Assembly: GCA_001592145.1 (NCBI GenBank)
Contig: BCWJ01000008.1
Location: 62,001-126,000 of the forward strand
Source of the DNA: Xylanimicrobium pachnodae JCM 13526 = NBRC 107786
GTDB lineage: Bacteria; Actinomycetota; Actinomycetes; Actinomycetales; Cellulomonadaceae
Direction: 5' to 3'
Length of the DNA stretch: 64,000 nt
Below, piece by piece: positions 45,141 to 54,470 of the stretch (its first letter is position 1; the number at the start of each line of letters is the position of its first letter). The notes beneath the pieces are model-generated. The model saw only the letters and a list, made by a program, of their open reading frames with translations. It was not told where the DNA came from and did not search any database. The position numbers and the translations under genes are program-made.

Positions 45141-45860
45141 ATGGACGATAGTAGCGGAGTCGGCGTTCTTGACAAGGCGGCGTCCGTGCTCGGCGCCCTG
45201 GAGTCGGGACCGGCCACATTGGCGCAGTTGGTGACCTCGACGGGGCTCGCCAGACCCACGGCCCACCGCCTCGCGGTCGCACTCGAGCACCACCGCCTCG
45301 TGGCCCGGGACATGCAGGGACGGTTCGTCCTGGGTCCGCGCCTCAACGAGCTTGCGACGGCCGCCGGGGAGGACCGCCTCCTGGCCGCCGCCAACCCCGT
45401 GCTCGTCGCCCTGCGCGACCACACGGGCGAGTCCGCGCAGCTCTACCGCCGTCAGGGCGACCACCGCATCTGCGTCGCGGCGGCGGAGCGCCCCGTGGGC
45501 CTGCGCGACTCCATCCCCGTGGGCGCCACGTTGACCATGCACGCCGGCTCCGCCGCCCAGATCCTCCTCGCCTGGGAGGAGCCGGACCGCCTGCACCGGG
45601 GCCTGCGCGACGCCGTCTTCACGGCAACGATCCTGTCGGGCGTGCGCCGCCGCGGCTGGGCGCAGTCCGTCTCCGAGCGTGAGCTCGGCGTGGCCAGCGT
45701 CTCCGCTCCCGTGCGCGGACCGTCCGGCAAGGTCGTGGCGGCCGTCTCGGTGTCCGGCCCTGTCGAGCGGCTCACCCGCCAGCCCGGCAGGCTGCACTCC
45801 GCCGCCGTCGGCGCCGCCGCCAACCGCCTCACCGAGGTCCTGCGGCGCGCCGGGGAATGA
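45141..45860 (+). CDS. ndgR: IclR-family regulator, NdgR-like, divergent from leuCD
   Basis: 239 residues. Winged helix at about 9-70 (VLDKAASVLGALESGPATLA; TGLARPTAHRLAVALEHH) and IclR effector domain (GESAQLYRRQGDHRICVAAA, RPVGLRDSIPVGATLTMHAG, SAAQILLAW). Its position opposite leuCD is conserved for NdgR/LeuR in actinobacteria, where it controls leucine and other amino-acid genes. The symbol rests on this context. Confidence 0.88.
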   Translation: MDDSSGVGVLDKAASVLGALESGPATLAQLVTSTGLARPTAHRLAVALEHHRLVARDMQGRFVLGPRLNELATAAGEDRLLAAANPVLVALRDHTGESAQLYRRQGDHRICVAAAERPVGLRDSIPVGATLTMHAGSAAQILLAWEEPDRLHRGLRDAVFTATILSGVRRRGWAQSVSERELGVASVSAPVRGPSGKVVAAVSVSGPVERLTRQPGRLHSAAVGAAANRLTEVLRRAGE

Positions 45861-45942
45861 TCCCCGCCACGAGCCCACCGGTTCACTACGCTGCGGACCA
45901 GGGTGCGACCGCCGCTCCCCCGACGACCTGCGTGAGGACCTG

Positions 45943-46116
45943 ATGCCGGCAAAGGCCAAGACCGTTCTGATCTGGATCGTCGTGATCTTCCTCATCTACG
46001 CGATCGTCCAGAGCCCCGAGCGTGCCGCCGAGATCGTCAAAGCCCTGGTCGACGTGATCGTCAACGCCGTCCAGTCGATCGGGAAGTTCTTCGGCAACCT
46101 CGTCGGCAGCTCGTGA
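45943..46116 (+). CDS. 57-residue single-pass membrane peptide
   Basis: One helix (VLIWIVVIFLIYAIV, residues 8-22) followed by an amphipathic segment (ERAAEIVKALVDVIVNAVQS). It lies 18 bases before the PH-domain protein gene, with which it is probably co-transcribed. Small conserved proteins of this type are frequent in Micrococcales; function unknown. ATG 45943 with GAGGAC upstream. Confidence 0.7.
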   Translation: MPAKAKTVLIWIVVIFLIYAIVQSPERAAEIVKALVDVIVNAVQSIGKFFGNLVGSS

Positions 46117-46134
46117 GCCGAGCGGGAGCATCCG

Positions 46135-46923
46135 GTGGCAACCCAGCCCCGTGAGGGCGTCCGCATCGGGGACGAGCTGAAGCGGTACGTGCTGCCCACC
46201 GAGACGGTCGTGCTCGCGACGCGCCGTCACTGGGCCTCACTCCTCGAACCCGCCGCGACCTGCGCGGGCACCTTCCTGCTCGTCGGAGTCATCGTCTTCG
46301 TCGCTCCCGCCGGCCTGCAGGACGTCGTCGGCTGGCTGTGGTTCGCCTGGTTGTTCACGCTGGGGCGCCTCGCGTTCCGGTGGCTCGAGTGGCGCCACGA
46401 GTGGTTCGTGTCCACCGACAAGCGCCTGCTGCTCCTGTACGGCCTGGTGATCCACAAGGTGGCCATGATGCCGCTGATGAAGGTCACGGACATGGGCTAC
46501 ACGCGGACCCCGCTGGGCCAGGTCCTCGGGTACGGCCGGTTCGTCATGGAGTCCGCCGGGCAGGACCAGGCGCTGCGCCAGGTCGACTACGTACCCCGCC
46601 CCGACGCCACCTATCGCGCCCTGTGCGCCGAGATCTTCCGGCCCGCCGCGGGCAAGACGACCCCGGAGGCGCCCGGTGTCCCGGTCAGTGCGGAGCCCGC
46701 ACCCGTCGTCGTCGTTCGTGGTCGTGAGGCTCCCGAGGCACCGCGCCCGACGACACAGCCCATCGCCGTCGTCAGCCGTGCGGACCCGGCGCGGGCACAG
46801 CGGCCGGCCGAGGCCTCCCCGAACCACGCCGGACAGGCCCGCCACGACGCCGCGACGACGTCGGCGCCTCACTGGGACCCGCCGGAGTGGCAGCCCCCGC
46901 GCCCCTACGACCCCCACCCGTAG
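46135..46923 (+). CDS. Bacterial PH-domain (DUF304) membrane protein
   Basis: 262 residues. Two helices (ATCAGTFLLVGVIVFVAPAG and DVVGWLWFAWLFTLGRL), then a PH-like domain (EWFVSTDKRLLLLYGLVIHK, VAMMPLMKVTDMGYTRTPLG, QVLGYGRFVMESAG). The last 100 residues are Pro/Ala rich and probably disordered. GTG start. Role unknown. Confidence 0.82.
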   Translation: MATQPREGVRIGDELKRYVLPTETVVLATRRHWASLLEPAATCAGTFLLVGVIVFVAPAGLQDVVGWLWFAWLFTLGRLAFRWLEWRHEWFVSTDKRLLLLYGLVIHKVAMMPLMKVTDMGYTRTPLGQVLGYGRFVMESAGQDQALRQVDYVPRPDATYRALCAEIFRPAAGKTTPEAPGVPVSAEPAPVVVVRGREAPEAPRPTTQPIAVVSRADPARAQRPAEASPNHAGQARHDAATTSAPHWDPPEWQPPRPYDPHP

Positions 46924-46980
46924 TCGGCCCCGTCGTCGGCACGGCCGCTGACCTCGCGGCGCCGAGAGTTGGGAACGACG

Positions 46981-47007
46981 AAGGCCCGATCCGTGGGATC
47001 GGGCCTT
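46981..47007. terminator. Bidirectional hairpin between PH-domain gene and tRNA-Glu
   Basis: AAGGCCCGATCC and its exact complement around a GTG loop (12-base stem). It serves the rightward PH gene and the leftward tRNA transcript. Confidence 0.8.
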
Positions 47008-47015
47008 GCGATGCG

Positions 47016-47088
47016 TACCCCCAGCGGGATTTGAACCCGCGTTACCGCCGTGAGAGGGCGGCGTCCTGGGCCGCTAGACGATGGGGGC
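47016..47088 (-). tRNA. tRNA-Glu (CUC), copy 1
   Basis: 73 bases. Acceptor GCCCCCA/TGGGGGT, anticodon loop CTCTCAC (anticodon CUC, reads GAG), T-arm GCGGGTTCAAATCCCGC. CCA not encoded. Differs by one base in the D-loop from the copy 31 bases away (CCCAGG instead of CCTAGG). Confidence 0.96.
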
Positions 47089-47118
47089 CCATGACTCCGT
47101 TCGCAGACGAACGGTGCG

Positions 47119-47191
47119 TACCCCCAGCGGGATTTGAACCCGCGTTACCGCCGTGAGAGGGCGGCGTCCTAGGCCGCTAGACGATGGGGGC
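47119..47191 (-). tRNA. tRNA-Glu (CUC), copy 2
   Basis: 73 bases, same arms and anticodon as copy 1 with the D-loop CCTAGG. First in the direction of transcription; the two are probably processed from one precursor. Confidence 0.96.
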
Positions 47192-47274
47192 CTATGACTG
47201 CCGATCCGCGTGGACCGACTGCCGGAGAATCCTAACCCGCCATCGTCAACCGTGATGACCAAGTGGATCCTTGG

Positions 47275-47346
47275 CTGGGGTACCAGGACTCGAACCTAGA
47301 ACAACTGAACCAGAATCAGCCGTGTTGCCAATTACACCATACCCCA
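47275..47346 (-). tRNA. tRNA-Gln (CUG)
   Basis: 72 bases. Acceptor TGGGGTA/TACCCCA, anticodon loop TTCTGGT (anticodon CUG, reads CAG), T-arm with GGTTCGAGTCC. CCA is encoded (47272-47274 on the complement). It lies 83 bases upstream of tRNA-Glu copy 2. Confidence 0.96.
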
Positions 47347-47449
47347 TGGTGGTATCAGCCCCGGGGTCTCGCTCGGGGCCAACAGCGGTTAACACTACCC
47401 GACGCAGACCCGTCCACCAAAATGCAGCCCATCCGGCAGGATCGACACC

Positions 47450-48268
47450 ATGACCGCTGCCCACGGACCCAGCGCCCACGACCATGCCGCCCACGACCAT
47501 GCCGCCGCCCACGACCACGCCACGCGCGCCGCCTCCTTCCAGGCGGGCGCCTCGAACTACGCGGCCGTCCGCCCCGCCTACCCGCAGGCCGCGGTCGACT
47601 TCCTGCTCGGCGCCGTCCCGCACCCGCACCCGAGCACGCCGCCGCGCGTGCTCGACCTGGCCGCGGGCACCGGCAAGCTCACGGCATCGCTCGTCACCCG
47701 CGACCTCGACGTCGTCGCCATCGATCCATCAGCGGCGATGCTCGCGGAGCTGGCGGCATCGCTGCCCGACGTCGAGACCCACCGCGCCACGGCCGAGGCG
47801 ATCCCGGTGGTCACCGCCTCCGTCGACGCCGTCGTCGTCGGGCAGGCCTGGCACTGGTTCGACGAACCGGCGGCATCGGCCGAGATCGCACGCATCCTGC
47901 GCCACGGCGGCACCCTCGGGGTGGTGTGGAACATGCGGGACACGTCGCGGGACTGGGTGGCTCGGTTCGGCGAGATCCTGCACCGGGGCGATCGGCTCGA
48001 GCCCGTGGCCGATCACGTCGCGCCGCGCCTGGGCGCACAGTACGACGACGTCGAGCACGAGTCCTTCCCCTGGGCGGACGACATCGCGACGGCGTCGCTG
48101 CGGCCCCTCGCGGCGTCGCGCAGCTACCTGCTCACGCTGCCCGACGACGAGCGCGAGACCCTCCTGGCCGCGGTCGACGAGCTCGTGGCGACGCACCCGG
48201 ATCTCGCGGGCCGCGACCGGGTGGCCCTGCCCTACGTGGCGCACGCCTATCGGGCACGCCGCCGCTGA
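47450..48268 (+). CDS. Class I SAM-dependent methyltransferase with His-rich N-terminus
   Basis: 272 residues. SAM motif I VLDLAAGTGKLT, then VVAIDPSAAMLAEL and LRHGGTLGVVWNMRDTS. Plan as in UbiE/YcgJ-type enzymes of unknown substrate. The first 25 residues contain a His/Asp/Ala repeat (HDHAAHDHAAAHDHA) from a short tandem DNA repeat; it could bind metal or be slippage. The 3' end overlaps the LysR gene by 22 bases, convergently. Confidence 0.82.
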   Translation: MTAAHGPSAHDHAAHDHAAAHDHATRAASFQAGASNYAAVRPAYPQAAVDFLLGAVPHPHPSTPPRVLDLAAGTGKLTASLVTRDLDVVAIDPSAAMLAELAASLPDVETHRATAEAIPVVTASVDAVVVGQAWHWFDEPAASAEIARILRHGGTLGVVWNMRDTSRDWVARFGEILHRGDRLEPVADHVAPRLGAQYDDVEHESFPWADDIATASLRPLAASRSYLLTLPDDERETLLAAVDELVATHPDLAGRDRVALPYVAHAYRARRR

Positions 48269-49191
48269 TCCGCGGTCGCGACGGCCGCGAGCCGCCGCGC
48301 CGCCCCCGAGAGTGTCACCCCGTCCTTCCACACGACGCGCAGGCGACGCGTCAGATCGATCCCGGTGACGGGGACGCGCACGAGCGTGCCGCGGGCGACG
48401 GCGTCCGCCACGCTGAGCGCGGAGACCACCGTGACCGCCCCGCCGTGCACCACGGCGGAGGTCAGCGCGACCGTCGACCCGAGGGCCGGCAGGTGCGGAG
48501 GCAACGTGGCCCCGACCCGGGCCAGCGCCGCCTCCAGGACCTCGCGGGTGCCCGAGCCGGCCTCGCGCACCAGCAGGCGCGCCCCGAGCAGGTCCGCCAC
48601 CCCGACCGACCGTCGTCGCGCCCAGGGATGGCCGGGTGCGACGACCGCGACGAGCTCGTCGTCCGCGACCGTGCGGCTGCGCAGGCCGCGACGCACCCCG
48701 GGACCCTCGACGAAGCCCAGGTCGGCCGCACCCGAGAGCACCAGGTCCATCACCTCGCGCGAGTTGCGCACCACGAGCTCCACATCGGGCGCCGCACCCG
48801 ACCGGGGCGGGGCGGACACCTGGGCGAGCCAGTGGGGCGCCAGGTGCTCGGCCACGGTGAGGCTCGCGGCCACGCGCAGCCGCTCGTGCGAGGTCGCGCG
48901 CAGCGTCGCCGTCGCGTCCTCGAACCGGCTGGAGGCACCGACGACGTCCGCCGCCCACGCGGCGACCACCCGGCCCGTCTCGGTCAGCGCGGTGCCCCGC
49001 GTGGACCGGGCGAGCAGGTCCAGCCCCAGTCGGCGTTCCAGCGTGCGCAGGCCCGTCGACGCCGTCGGCTGCGAGACGCCCAGCGTGCGCGCGGCGGCGC
49101 TGATGGACCCGTGCTCGTCGAGCGCGACCAGCAGCTCCAGCAGGGCGAGCGAGGTGCGCTCACCACGCCGGGTCCCGGCAGTCTCAGCCAT
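48247..49191 (-). CDS. LysR-family regulator
   Basis: 314 residues. HTH at about 15-75 (LLVALDEHGSISAAARTLGV, SQPTASTGLRTLERRLGLDL) and a type 2 periplasmic-binding effector domain (LRVAASLTVAEHLAPHWLAQ; DLGFVEGPGV). Divergent from the YeiH-type transporter; CysB/CbbR-like LysR regulators often adjoin such genes, so it probably controls it. Confidence 0.9.
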   Translation of the reverse strand: MAETAGTRRGERTSLALLELLVALDEHGSISAAARTLGVSQPTASTGLRTLERRLGLDLLARSTRGTALTETGRVVAAWAADVVGASSRFEDATATLRATSHERLRVAASLTVAEHLAPHWLAQVSAPPRSGAAPDVELVVRNSREVMDLVLSGAADLGFVEGPGVRRGLRSRTVADDELVAVVAPGHPWARRRSVGVADLLGARLLVREAGSGTREVLEAALARVGATLPPHLPALGSTVALTSAVVHGGAVTVVSALSVADAVARGTLVRVPVTGIDLTRRLRVVWKDGVTLSGAARRLAAVATADQRRRAR

Positions 49192-49261
49192 AGGGCAACT
49201 CTAGAGGTCCCCCCGCGATCGGGGTCTGGTCGGTGACGGGGCACCGGGGCACGCTCACCGT

Positions 49262-50317
49262 GTGACCATCGTTCCCGGGCTCGTCCTGACCGCCGCCGCC
49301 ACCACGCTGCTGCTTGCCGCCTCCCGGCTCACACCGGCGGTGTCCCCCCTGGTGGTAGCGCTCGTCGTCGGCGCCTGCGTCGGCACCCTCGCCGGGGTGT
49401 GGGTGCGCCGGGCCCCCGTGACCCGCGAGCCGCGGTGGGCCCGGTTCGGCCCCGGGACGCAGTTCGCGGCGAAGCGCATTCTGCGGTTCGCCGTGGCGCT
49501 CCTGGGCCTGCGGCTCTGCCTGCCCGACGTCGTCGCCCTCGGCTGGCGCGGCCTCACCGTCGTCGTGCTCACCCTGACCGCCACGTTCGCCGGGACGCAG
49601 TGGGCGGGGCGGCGCCTCGGCGTGCCACGCGAGGCGGCCCTGCTGGTCGGCACCGGGTTCGCCGTGTGCGGGGCGGCGGCCGTCTCCGCCATGACGGGCG
49701 TGCTCGACCGGGCCCGGCCCGCCGGTCCGCACTCCGCCCGCGACCGGGTCGAGGCCGCCGACGCCGTCGCCGCCGCACTCGCCCTCATCACGCTCTACGG
49801 CACCCTCGCAACCCTCGCGCTGCCCCCGCTCGCGCGGGCGATCGGGCTCGACGACGCCCGCGCCGGGCTGTGGATCGGGGCCTCCGTCCAGGAGGTCGCG
49901 CAGGTGGTGGCCGCCGCCGGAGCCGTCTCCGCGGCGGCCGTGGCGACCGCCACCGTGGCCAAGCTCGCCCGGGTGGCGCTGCTCGCACCCCTGGTCGCGG
50001 GCAGCGGCGCGGTCCTCACACGCCGCACTCCCCCCGCCCGGGTGCCCGGAGCGCTGCGCACACCGCCCGTGCCGCTGTTCGTGGCCGGGTTCCTGGCCGC
50101 CGTCGTGGTGCGCTCGCTGGGTCTGCTGCCCAGCCCCGTGCTCGACGCCGTCGACACCGTCACGACGACGCTGTTCGTGGGGTCGATGTTCGCGCTCGGC
50201 CTGGGCGTGGACCTGCCCCGGCTGCTGCGCACCGGGCGGAGAACCCTGGCGCTCGGCGGGGTGTCCGCGCTCATCGCGACGGGCGTGTCGCTCGCCGGGG
50301 TGCTGGCGCTCACCTGA
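49262..50317 (+). CDS. YeiH-family putative sulfate/sulfur-compound exporter
   Basis: 351 residues, about ten helices. Family marks: KRILRFAVALLGLRLCLPDV, GTGFAVCGAAAVSAM, and GLWIGASVQEVAQVVAAAGA; the last two are the conserved halves of the UPF0324/YeiH fold. Some members export sulfite or taurine-derived sulfate. GTG start. Divergent LysR gene upstream. Confidence 0.87.
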   Translation: MTIVPGLVLTAAATTLLLAASRLTPAVSPLVVALVVGACVGTLAGVWVRRAPVTREPRWARFGPGTQFAAKRILRFAVALLGLRLCLPDVVALGWRGLTVVVLTLTATFAGTQWAGRRLGVPREAALLVGTGFAVCGAAAVSAMTGVLDRARPAGPHSARDRVEAADAVAAALALITLYGTLATLALPPLARAIGLDDARAGLWIGASVQEVAQVVAAAGAVSAAAVATATVAKLARVALLAPLVAGSGAVLTRRTPPARVPGALRTPPVPLFVAGFLAAVVVRSLGLLPSPVLDAVDTVTTTLFVGSMFALGLGVDLPRLLRTGRRTLALGGVSALIATGVSLAGVLALT

Positions 50318-50359
50318 ACCGGGGCGCCCCTGGACCGCGCCTGCCTCAACCGGTGAGCG

Positions 50360-51199
50360 TCACAGGCCGAGCGTGTCCAGCAGCGTGTCGAGCGTCGTGA
50401 TGCGGGACACGCGCGAGCCGGGGACGAACCCGGGCCTGCCCGCGTGCAGCCCACCGCCCCGGGCGTCGAACCGCACCCCCGGACGCTCCAGCCAGACGCC
50501 GAGCAGGCCGGCGTCCGCGGCGGCCCGGGCGTCGATGTCGGGCTCGTCGCCCACGTACGCCGTGCGCGCCGGGTCCGTGCCCAGCAGCCGGCACCCCTCC
50601 CAGAACACCTCGGGGCGTGGCTTGCCGTAGCCCAGAGTGTCCACCCCGACCAGCACGGGCAGCCCCTCGATCTGCGCCGTCGCCAGCTTGGACGTCTGCA
50701 GCTCCACGCTCGCGTTCGTTACGACACCGACCGCGACACCGGCATCCGCGAGCCGCTTGAGCACGCCCGCGACGTCGTCGAACGCTCGCCACGCCCGCTC
50801 GAACGCACCCCAGAACACCTCCAGCCACACCGGGTAGGACGCCTCGTCCACGCGCGGGCCGCCGAACGCGGCGTGCAGCTCGTCCGCGCGCAGTCGGCGC
50901 TGTTCGTCGTACCCGAGCTCACCGCGCGTGTACGCGCGGTACCGCCCGCCGACGTCGGAGCGCCAGATGGCAAGCATCTCGGGCTCACGCTCCACCGGGA
51001 CATCGGGCAGGAACGCGCGCCGGACCGCGGCCACCGCCTCGGCGAACGCCCCCGCGGTGTCCACCACGGTGTCGTCGACGTCGAACAGCACGCCGTCGAG
51101 GGGACGGACGGACGCGGTGTCGACAGGCGCAACCGCCGTGGTATCGGATGCCGGAGTGTCGGACGCCGGCATGTCTAGCGCTCTGGTGGGGTCAGCCAT
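50360..51199 (-). CDS. HAD-family hydrolase
   Basis: 279 residues. Nucleophile motif [14 protein letters not shown] near residue 36, [21 protein letters not shown], and [17 protein letters not shown]. Probable phosphatase, substrate unknown. The first 30 residues are low-complexity ([13 protein letters not shown]). Its ATG overlaps the gltX stop by eight bases. Confidence 0.87.
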   Translation of the reverse strand: MADPTRALDMPASDTPASDTTAVAPVDTASVRPLDGVLFDVDDTVVDTAGAFAEAVAAVRRAFLPDVPVEREPEMLAIWRSDVGGRYRAYTRGELGYDEQRRLRADELHAAFGGPRVDEASYPVWLEVFWGAFERAWRAFDDVAGVLKRLADAGVAVGVVTNASVELQTSKLATAQIEGLPVLVGVDTLGYGKPRPEVFWEGCRLLGTDPARTAYVGDEPDIDARAAADAGLLGVWLERPGVRFDARGGGLHAGRPGFVPGSRVSRITTLDTLLDTLGL

Positions 51200-52622
51200 C
51201 GAGGCGGGCGATCGCGGCGTCCACGCGGGCCAGGGTCCGCTCCCGGCCCAGCACCTCCAGCGACTCGAACAGCGGCAGGCCGATCGTGCGACCCGTGACC
51301 GCGACGCGCACGGGCGCCTGCGCCTTGCCGAGCTTGAGGCCGTGCCGCTCACCGATGCTCGCCACGAGCTCCTTGAGGGGCTCCGCCGTCCACGGCTCGA
51401 GGCCCACGAGCGCCGCGCGCACGTCAGCGAGCAGGGCGGGCGCGGGCTCCTTCATGGCCTTGTTCCACGACTGCTCGTCGTCCACCGGGGTGTCGAGGAA
51501 CAGGAAGTCCACGTTGGCGGTGATGTCGGCCAGGGTGGCGATGCGCGTCTGGGCGAGCGGCGCGACGGCGGCGAACGCGGCGGCGTCGAACTGCTCGGGG
51601 GCCCAGGGGGCGTGCGGCGCGCGCAGCCAAGGGTCCACGGCGGCCACGAACTCGTCGATGCCCAGCGCCCGGATGTACTCGCCGTTGAACGCCGTGAGCT
51701 TCTTGACGTCGAAGAACGCGCTGGCCGAGTTGACGTCGGCGACGTCGAACCGCTCCACGAGCGTGTCGAACGGCAGGATCTCCTCGTCGTTGCCCGGCGC
51801 CCAGCCGAGCAGCATGAGGTAGTTGACCATCGCGGCGGGCAGGATCCCGTCGGCCAGGTAGTCCTCGAGGGCCACCTTGTCGCGGCGCTTGGAGAGCTTC
51901 TGGCGGCGCTCGTTGACGATGACGGGCAGGTGCGCCCAGGTGGGCGGCGTGTGGCCCAGCGCCTCCCACAGCAGTTGCTGCTTGGGCGTGTTGGGCAGGT
52001 GCTCCTCGCCGCGGATCACGTGGGTGATGCGCTCGTCGGCGTCGTCGACCACGTTGGCCAGCAGGAACACGGGCGAGCCGTCCCCGCGCGCGACGACGAA
52101 GTCCTCCATCGCGCTGTTCGGGAAGGTGGGGTTGCCGCGCACCAGGTCGACGACGGCCGTCTCCCCCTCGTCGGGCGTGCGGAAACGCAGTGCCCGGCCC
52201 GGCTCGTATGTCAGGCCGCGGTCGCGGCAGTAGCCGTCGTACCCGGTCTGGGCGTTGCCGGTGCGCGCGGCGACCGCGTCGCGGGTGCAGTCGCAGTAGT
52301 AGGCGCGGCCCTGGTCGTAGAGGGTGGCAGCGGCCTGCTGGTGCAGCGCGACGTTCTGCGACTGGAAGTACGGGCCCTCGAACGTCGGGTCCTCCGCGTG
52401 CATGCCGAGCGACGCCATCGCGGAGAGGATGCCGTCCACCCATTCGGGCTTGTTGCGCGCCGCGTCCGTGTCCTCGATGCGCAGCACGAACGTGCCGCCC
52501 GTGTGCTTGGCCACGGCCCAGTTGAACAGCGCGGAGCGCGCCCCACCGACGTGGAACATCCCGGTGGGCGAGGGGGCGAAACGAACACGGACACCAGCGG
52601 AGCCGGCAGCAGGAAGATTCAC
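51192..52622 (-). CDS. gltX: Glutamate--tRNA ligase
   Basis: 476 residues. Class I signatures: [20 protein letters not shown] (the HIGH region) and [12 protein letters not shown] (KMSKS region), plus RIEDTDAAR. Charges tRNA-Glu, and in actinobacteria probably also tRNA-Gln before amidation. GTG start at 52622. The tRNA-Glu and tRNA-Gln genes lie within 6 kb. Confidence 0.96.
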   Translation of the reverse strand: MNLPAAGSAGVRVRFAPSPTGMFHVGGARSALFNWAVAKHTGGTFVLRIEDTDAARNKPEWVDGILSAMASLGMHAEDPTFEGPYFQSQNVALHQQAAATLYDQGRAYYCDCTRDAVAARTGNAQTGYDGYCRDRGLTYEPGRALRFRTPDEGETAVVDLVRGNPTFPNSAMEDFVVARGDGSPVFLLANVVDDADERITHVIRGEEHLPNTPKQQLLWEALGHTPPTWAHLPVIVNERRQKLSKRRDKVALEDYLADGILPAAMVNYLMLLGWAPGNDEEILPFDTLVERFDVADVNSASAFFDVKKLTAFNGEYIRALGIDEFVAAVDPWLRAPHAPWAPEQFDAAAFAAVAPLAQTRIATLADITANVDFLFLDTPVDDEQSWNKAMKEPAPALLADVRAALVGLEPWTAEPLKELVASIGERHGLKLGKAQAPVRVAVTGRTIGLPLFESLEVLGRERTLARVDAAIARLDG

Positions 52623-52706
52623 GCGCCCCAGGCTACCCGCGCCGCCCCAGCACCCCGGGTGCGGGGCGTCGCCGCTGGCCCACGAGTCGACGACCAGACG
52701 CCACGT

Positions 52707-53681
52707 TCACCGCGACGACGGCCACGGCGCCAGGCGCGGCAGACGGCGGTCGATCCGGGCGGAAGCGCGGACCACGGGCGGGAACTTCGCGAGCAGGCGT
52801 TGCGCCACGGACTCCGGGTCGCGCGCGTCGGTGGCCATGAAACGCAGCGGCCGCACTCCGAACGCCTCCGCGATGGCATCCTCGCGGCGCTTCTCCTCGA
52901 CAAGGGCCCGTCTGCCGCTGTAGTCCGGGCCAAACGCACCGTCCGCGTACTTCACCTGGCCGTCAAACTCGGCGAGCACCCGATGCTCGGTCCAGGCGAC
53001 GTCGACCCGGAACCGGCCCAGCCGGGTGGGCACCGGGAGCTGGAGCGTGGGCCGGGGCAGGCCACGCCACAGTGCGATGTAGCGAAGCCAGGTCTCCCAC
53101 GCCGACTCCGCGCCACCGTCGGCGAGGGTCAGCACCATCGCGGCCCGCGCCCGCCCGTTCGGTTTGCGCACCGCCGCGAGCAGATCGCGCACCACCTCCA
53201 CCCGAAGCCCCTGCCCGAGGGCGGCGTCGGTGACGACGAGGCCGTCCAGCACGGGGAGCGTCAGTGCACAGTCGAGGACCGTCTGCTCAAGCGAGGTCAC
53301 CGGCAACCCGTCGATCACCATGTGCCGCTCGGGTACACCCACGTGCCGTGCAACGTCGCGCGCGCGTTCGCCACCGGCCCTGGATCGCTGCCGCAGATGT
53401 GTGACCTCTGCGACGGTCCAGGTCCGCAGTCCCCAGAGCAGCGCCGCCGTCTCATGGGAGAAGACGTGCGGCGCTCGCATTTGGCGGTGGACGGCGTGGG
53501 CCCGTACGAGGGCGCGCGCACGAGTCTCGGCGCTGTCACCCCGGGCCGGGGCGGTCTCGGGGTGCACGTACGCCCCGCGGCGCACGCGCACCAACTGACC
53601 CTGGGCCACGGCTTGCCGCAGCGCCTGGGGCTCCTCCGTGCGTGCGAGCACGATGCGGTTGCTGGGCACGTCCGCCAGCAT
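52707..53681 (-). CDS. AbiEi-like HTH with DUF559-type nuclease domain
   Basis: 324 residues. N-terminal region (LRQAVAQGQLVRVRRGAYVH) is like AbiEi-type antitoxin helix-turn-helix proteins; middle (PERHMVIDGLPVTSLEQTVL) matches the same group; C-terminal part (FRVDVAWTEHRVLAEFDGQV, KYADGAFGPDYSGRRALVEE KRRED) resembles a Vsr/DUF559 endonuclease fold with Asp, Glu and Lys in place. No toxin partner lies alongside. Common as single genes in actinobacteria; function unknown. Confidence 0.72.
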   Translation of the reverse strand: MLADVPSNRIVLARTEEPQALRQAVAQGQLVRVRRGAYVHPETAPARGDSAETRARALVRAHAVHRQMRAPHVFSHETAALLWGLRTWTVAEVTHLRQRSRAGGERARDVARHVGVPERHMVIDGLPVTSLEQTVLDCALTLPVLDGLVVTDAALGQGLRVEVVRDLLAAVRKPNGRARAAMVLTLADGGAESAWETWLRYIALWRGLPRPTLQLPVPTRLGRFRVDVAWTEHRVLAEFDGQVKYADGAFGPDYSGRRALVEEKRREDAIAEAFGVRPLRFMATDARDPESVAQRLLAKFPPVVRASARIDRRLPRLAPWPSSR

Positions 53682-53816
53682 CTCGCGCCAACGACCCGGT
53701 CCTGACGACCCTGTGGAAAAGGGCGTCGAGGCTTACCTCCGGTCGTCGACTTGTGGACTGGTCGTCGGTTCAACCCGACGTCCAGACCTCGAACCGACGT
53801 CCAGACCGCCGGTCCC

Positions 53817-54461
53817 TCATCGGCGGGTGGCCACCATCACGCTGAAAACGCCCGCCGTGGCGCGGTGGGTGATCGTCAGGCCGGCGCGTTCCAGGGTCGC
53901 GGCCAGCTCTCGTTCCGGGTGGACGACGAAGCGCCACGACGTGTGCCGCCAGCGACCCGCGAGCGCCGAACCCCGCGCGAACAGGCGCAGCCACCAGGTG
54001 TCGCGCGGGTAGCTGAGCACCACGTGGCGGCGCGCGTGGCCGGCCGCCGCCGTGAGCAGTGCCCCGGCGTCGGCGTAGCAGCACACCACCTTCATGAGCG
54101 CGACGACGTCGGCCGGTTCGACCAGGTCTCCGCGCGCGACGAGGTCGCCCGTCACGCGCCGCACCCGCCCGCCGACACCGGCCTGCTCCGCGAGCGCGGC
54201 CGCCTCGTGCTCGTACCCCGCGGACAGGTCGACGGCGGTGACGTGCGAGGCACCCGCGCGCAACAGCTCGATGCCCAGGTCACCGATGCCGGCGCCGACG
54301 TCGAGCACGGTGTCCCCGCGGAGCACGCCCGCGCGGTACAGGTCCACCACGTGCTGCGGGTCGCGTGTCAGGCCGCGGCGCCGGTACCGGGCGGCGTCGC
54401 GCCGGGCCAGGCCGGCGGTGAAGACGCGGTCGTAGCCCTGCGGCTCGCAGCACGAGGCCAT
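53817..54461 (-). CDS. Class I SAM-dependent methyltransferase
   Basis: 214 residues. Motif I VLDVGAGIGDLGIELL and VTAVDLSAGY, with VVLSYPRDTWWLRLF later, close to magnesium-protoporphyrin-type or hypothetical methyltransferases. The start MASCCEPQGYDRVF contains adjacent cysteines. It follows the FAH-family gene by nine bases on the same strand. Substrate unknown. Confidence 0.82.
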   Translation of the reverse strand: MASCCEPQGYDRVFTAGLARRDAARYRRRGLTRDPQHVVDLYRAGVLRGDTVLDVGAGIGDLGIELLRAGASHVTAVDLSAGYEHEAAALAEQAGVGGRVRRVTGDLVARGDLVEPADVVALMKVVCCYADAGALLTAAAGHARRHVVLSYPRDTWWLRLFARGSALAGRWRHTSWRFVVHPERELAATLERAGLTITHRATAGVFSVMVATRR

Positions 54462-54470
54462 GGCGGCACC

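Noticed and set aside
47016-47191. Attachment site made by the duplicated tRNA-Glu genes
   Set aside because: Only 31 bases separate the copies and no integrase is near; a simple tandem duplication.
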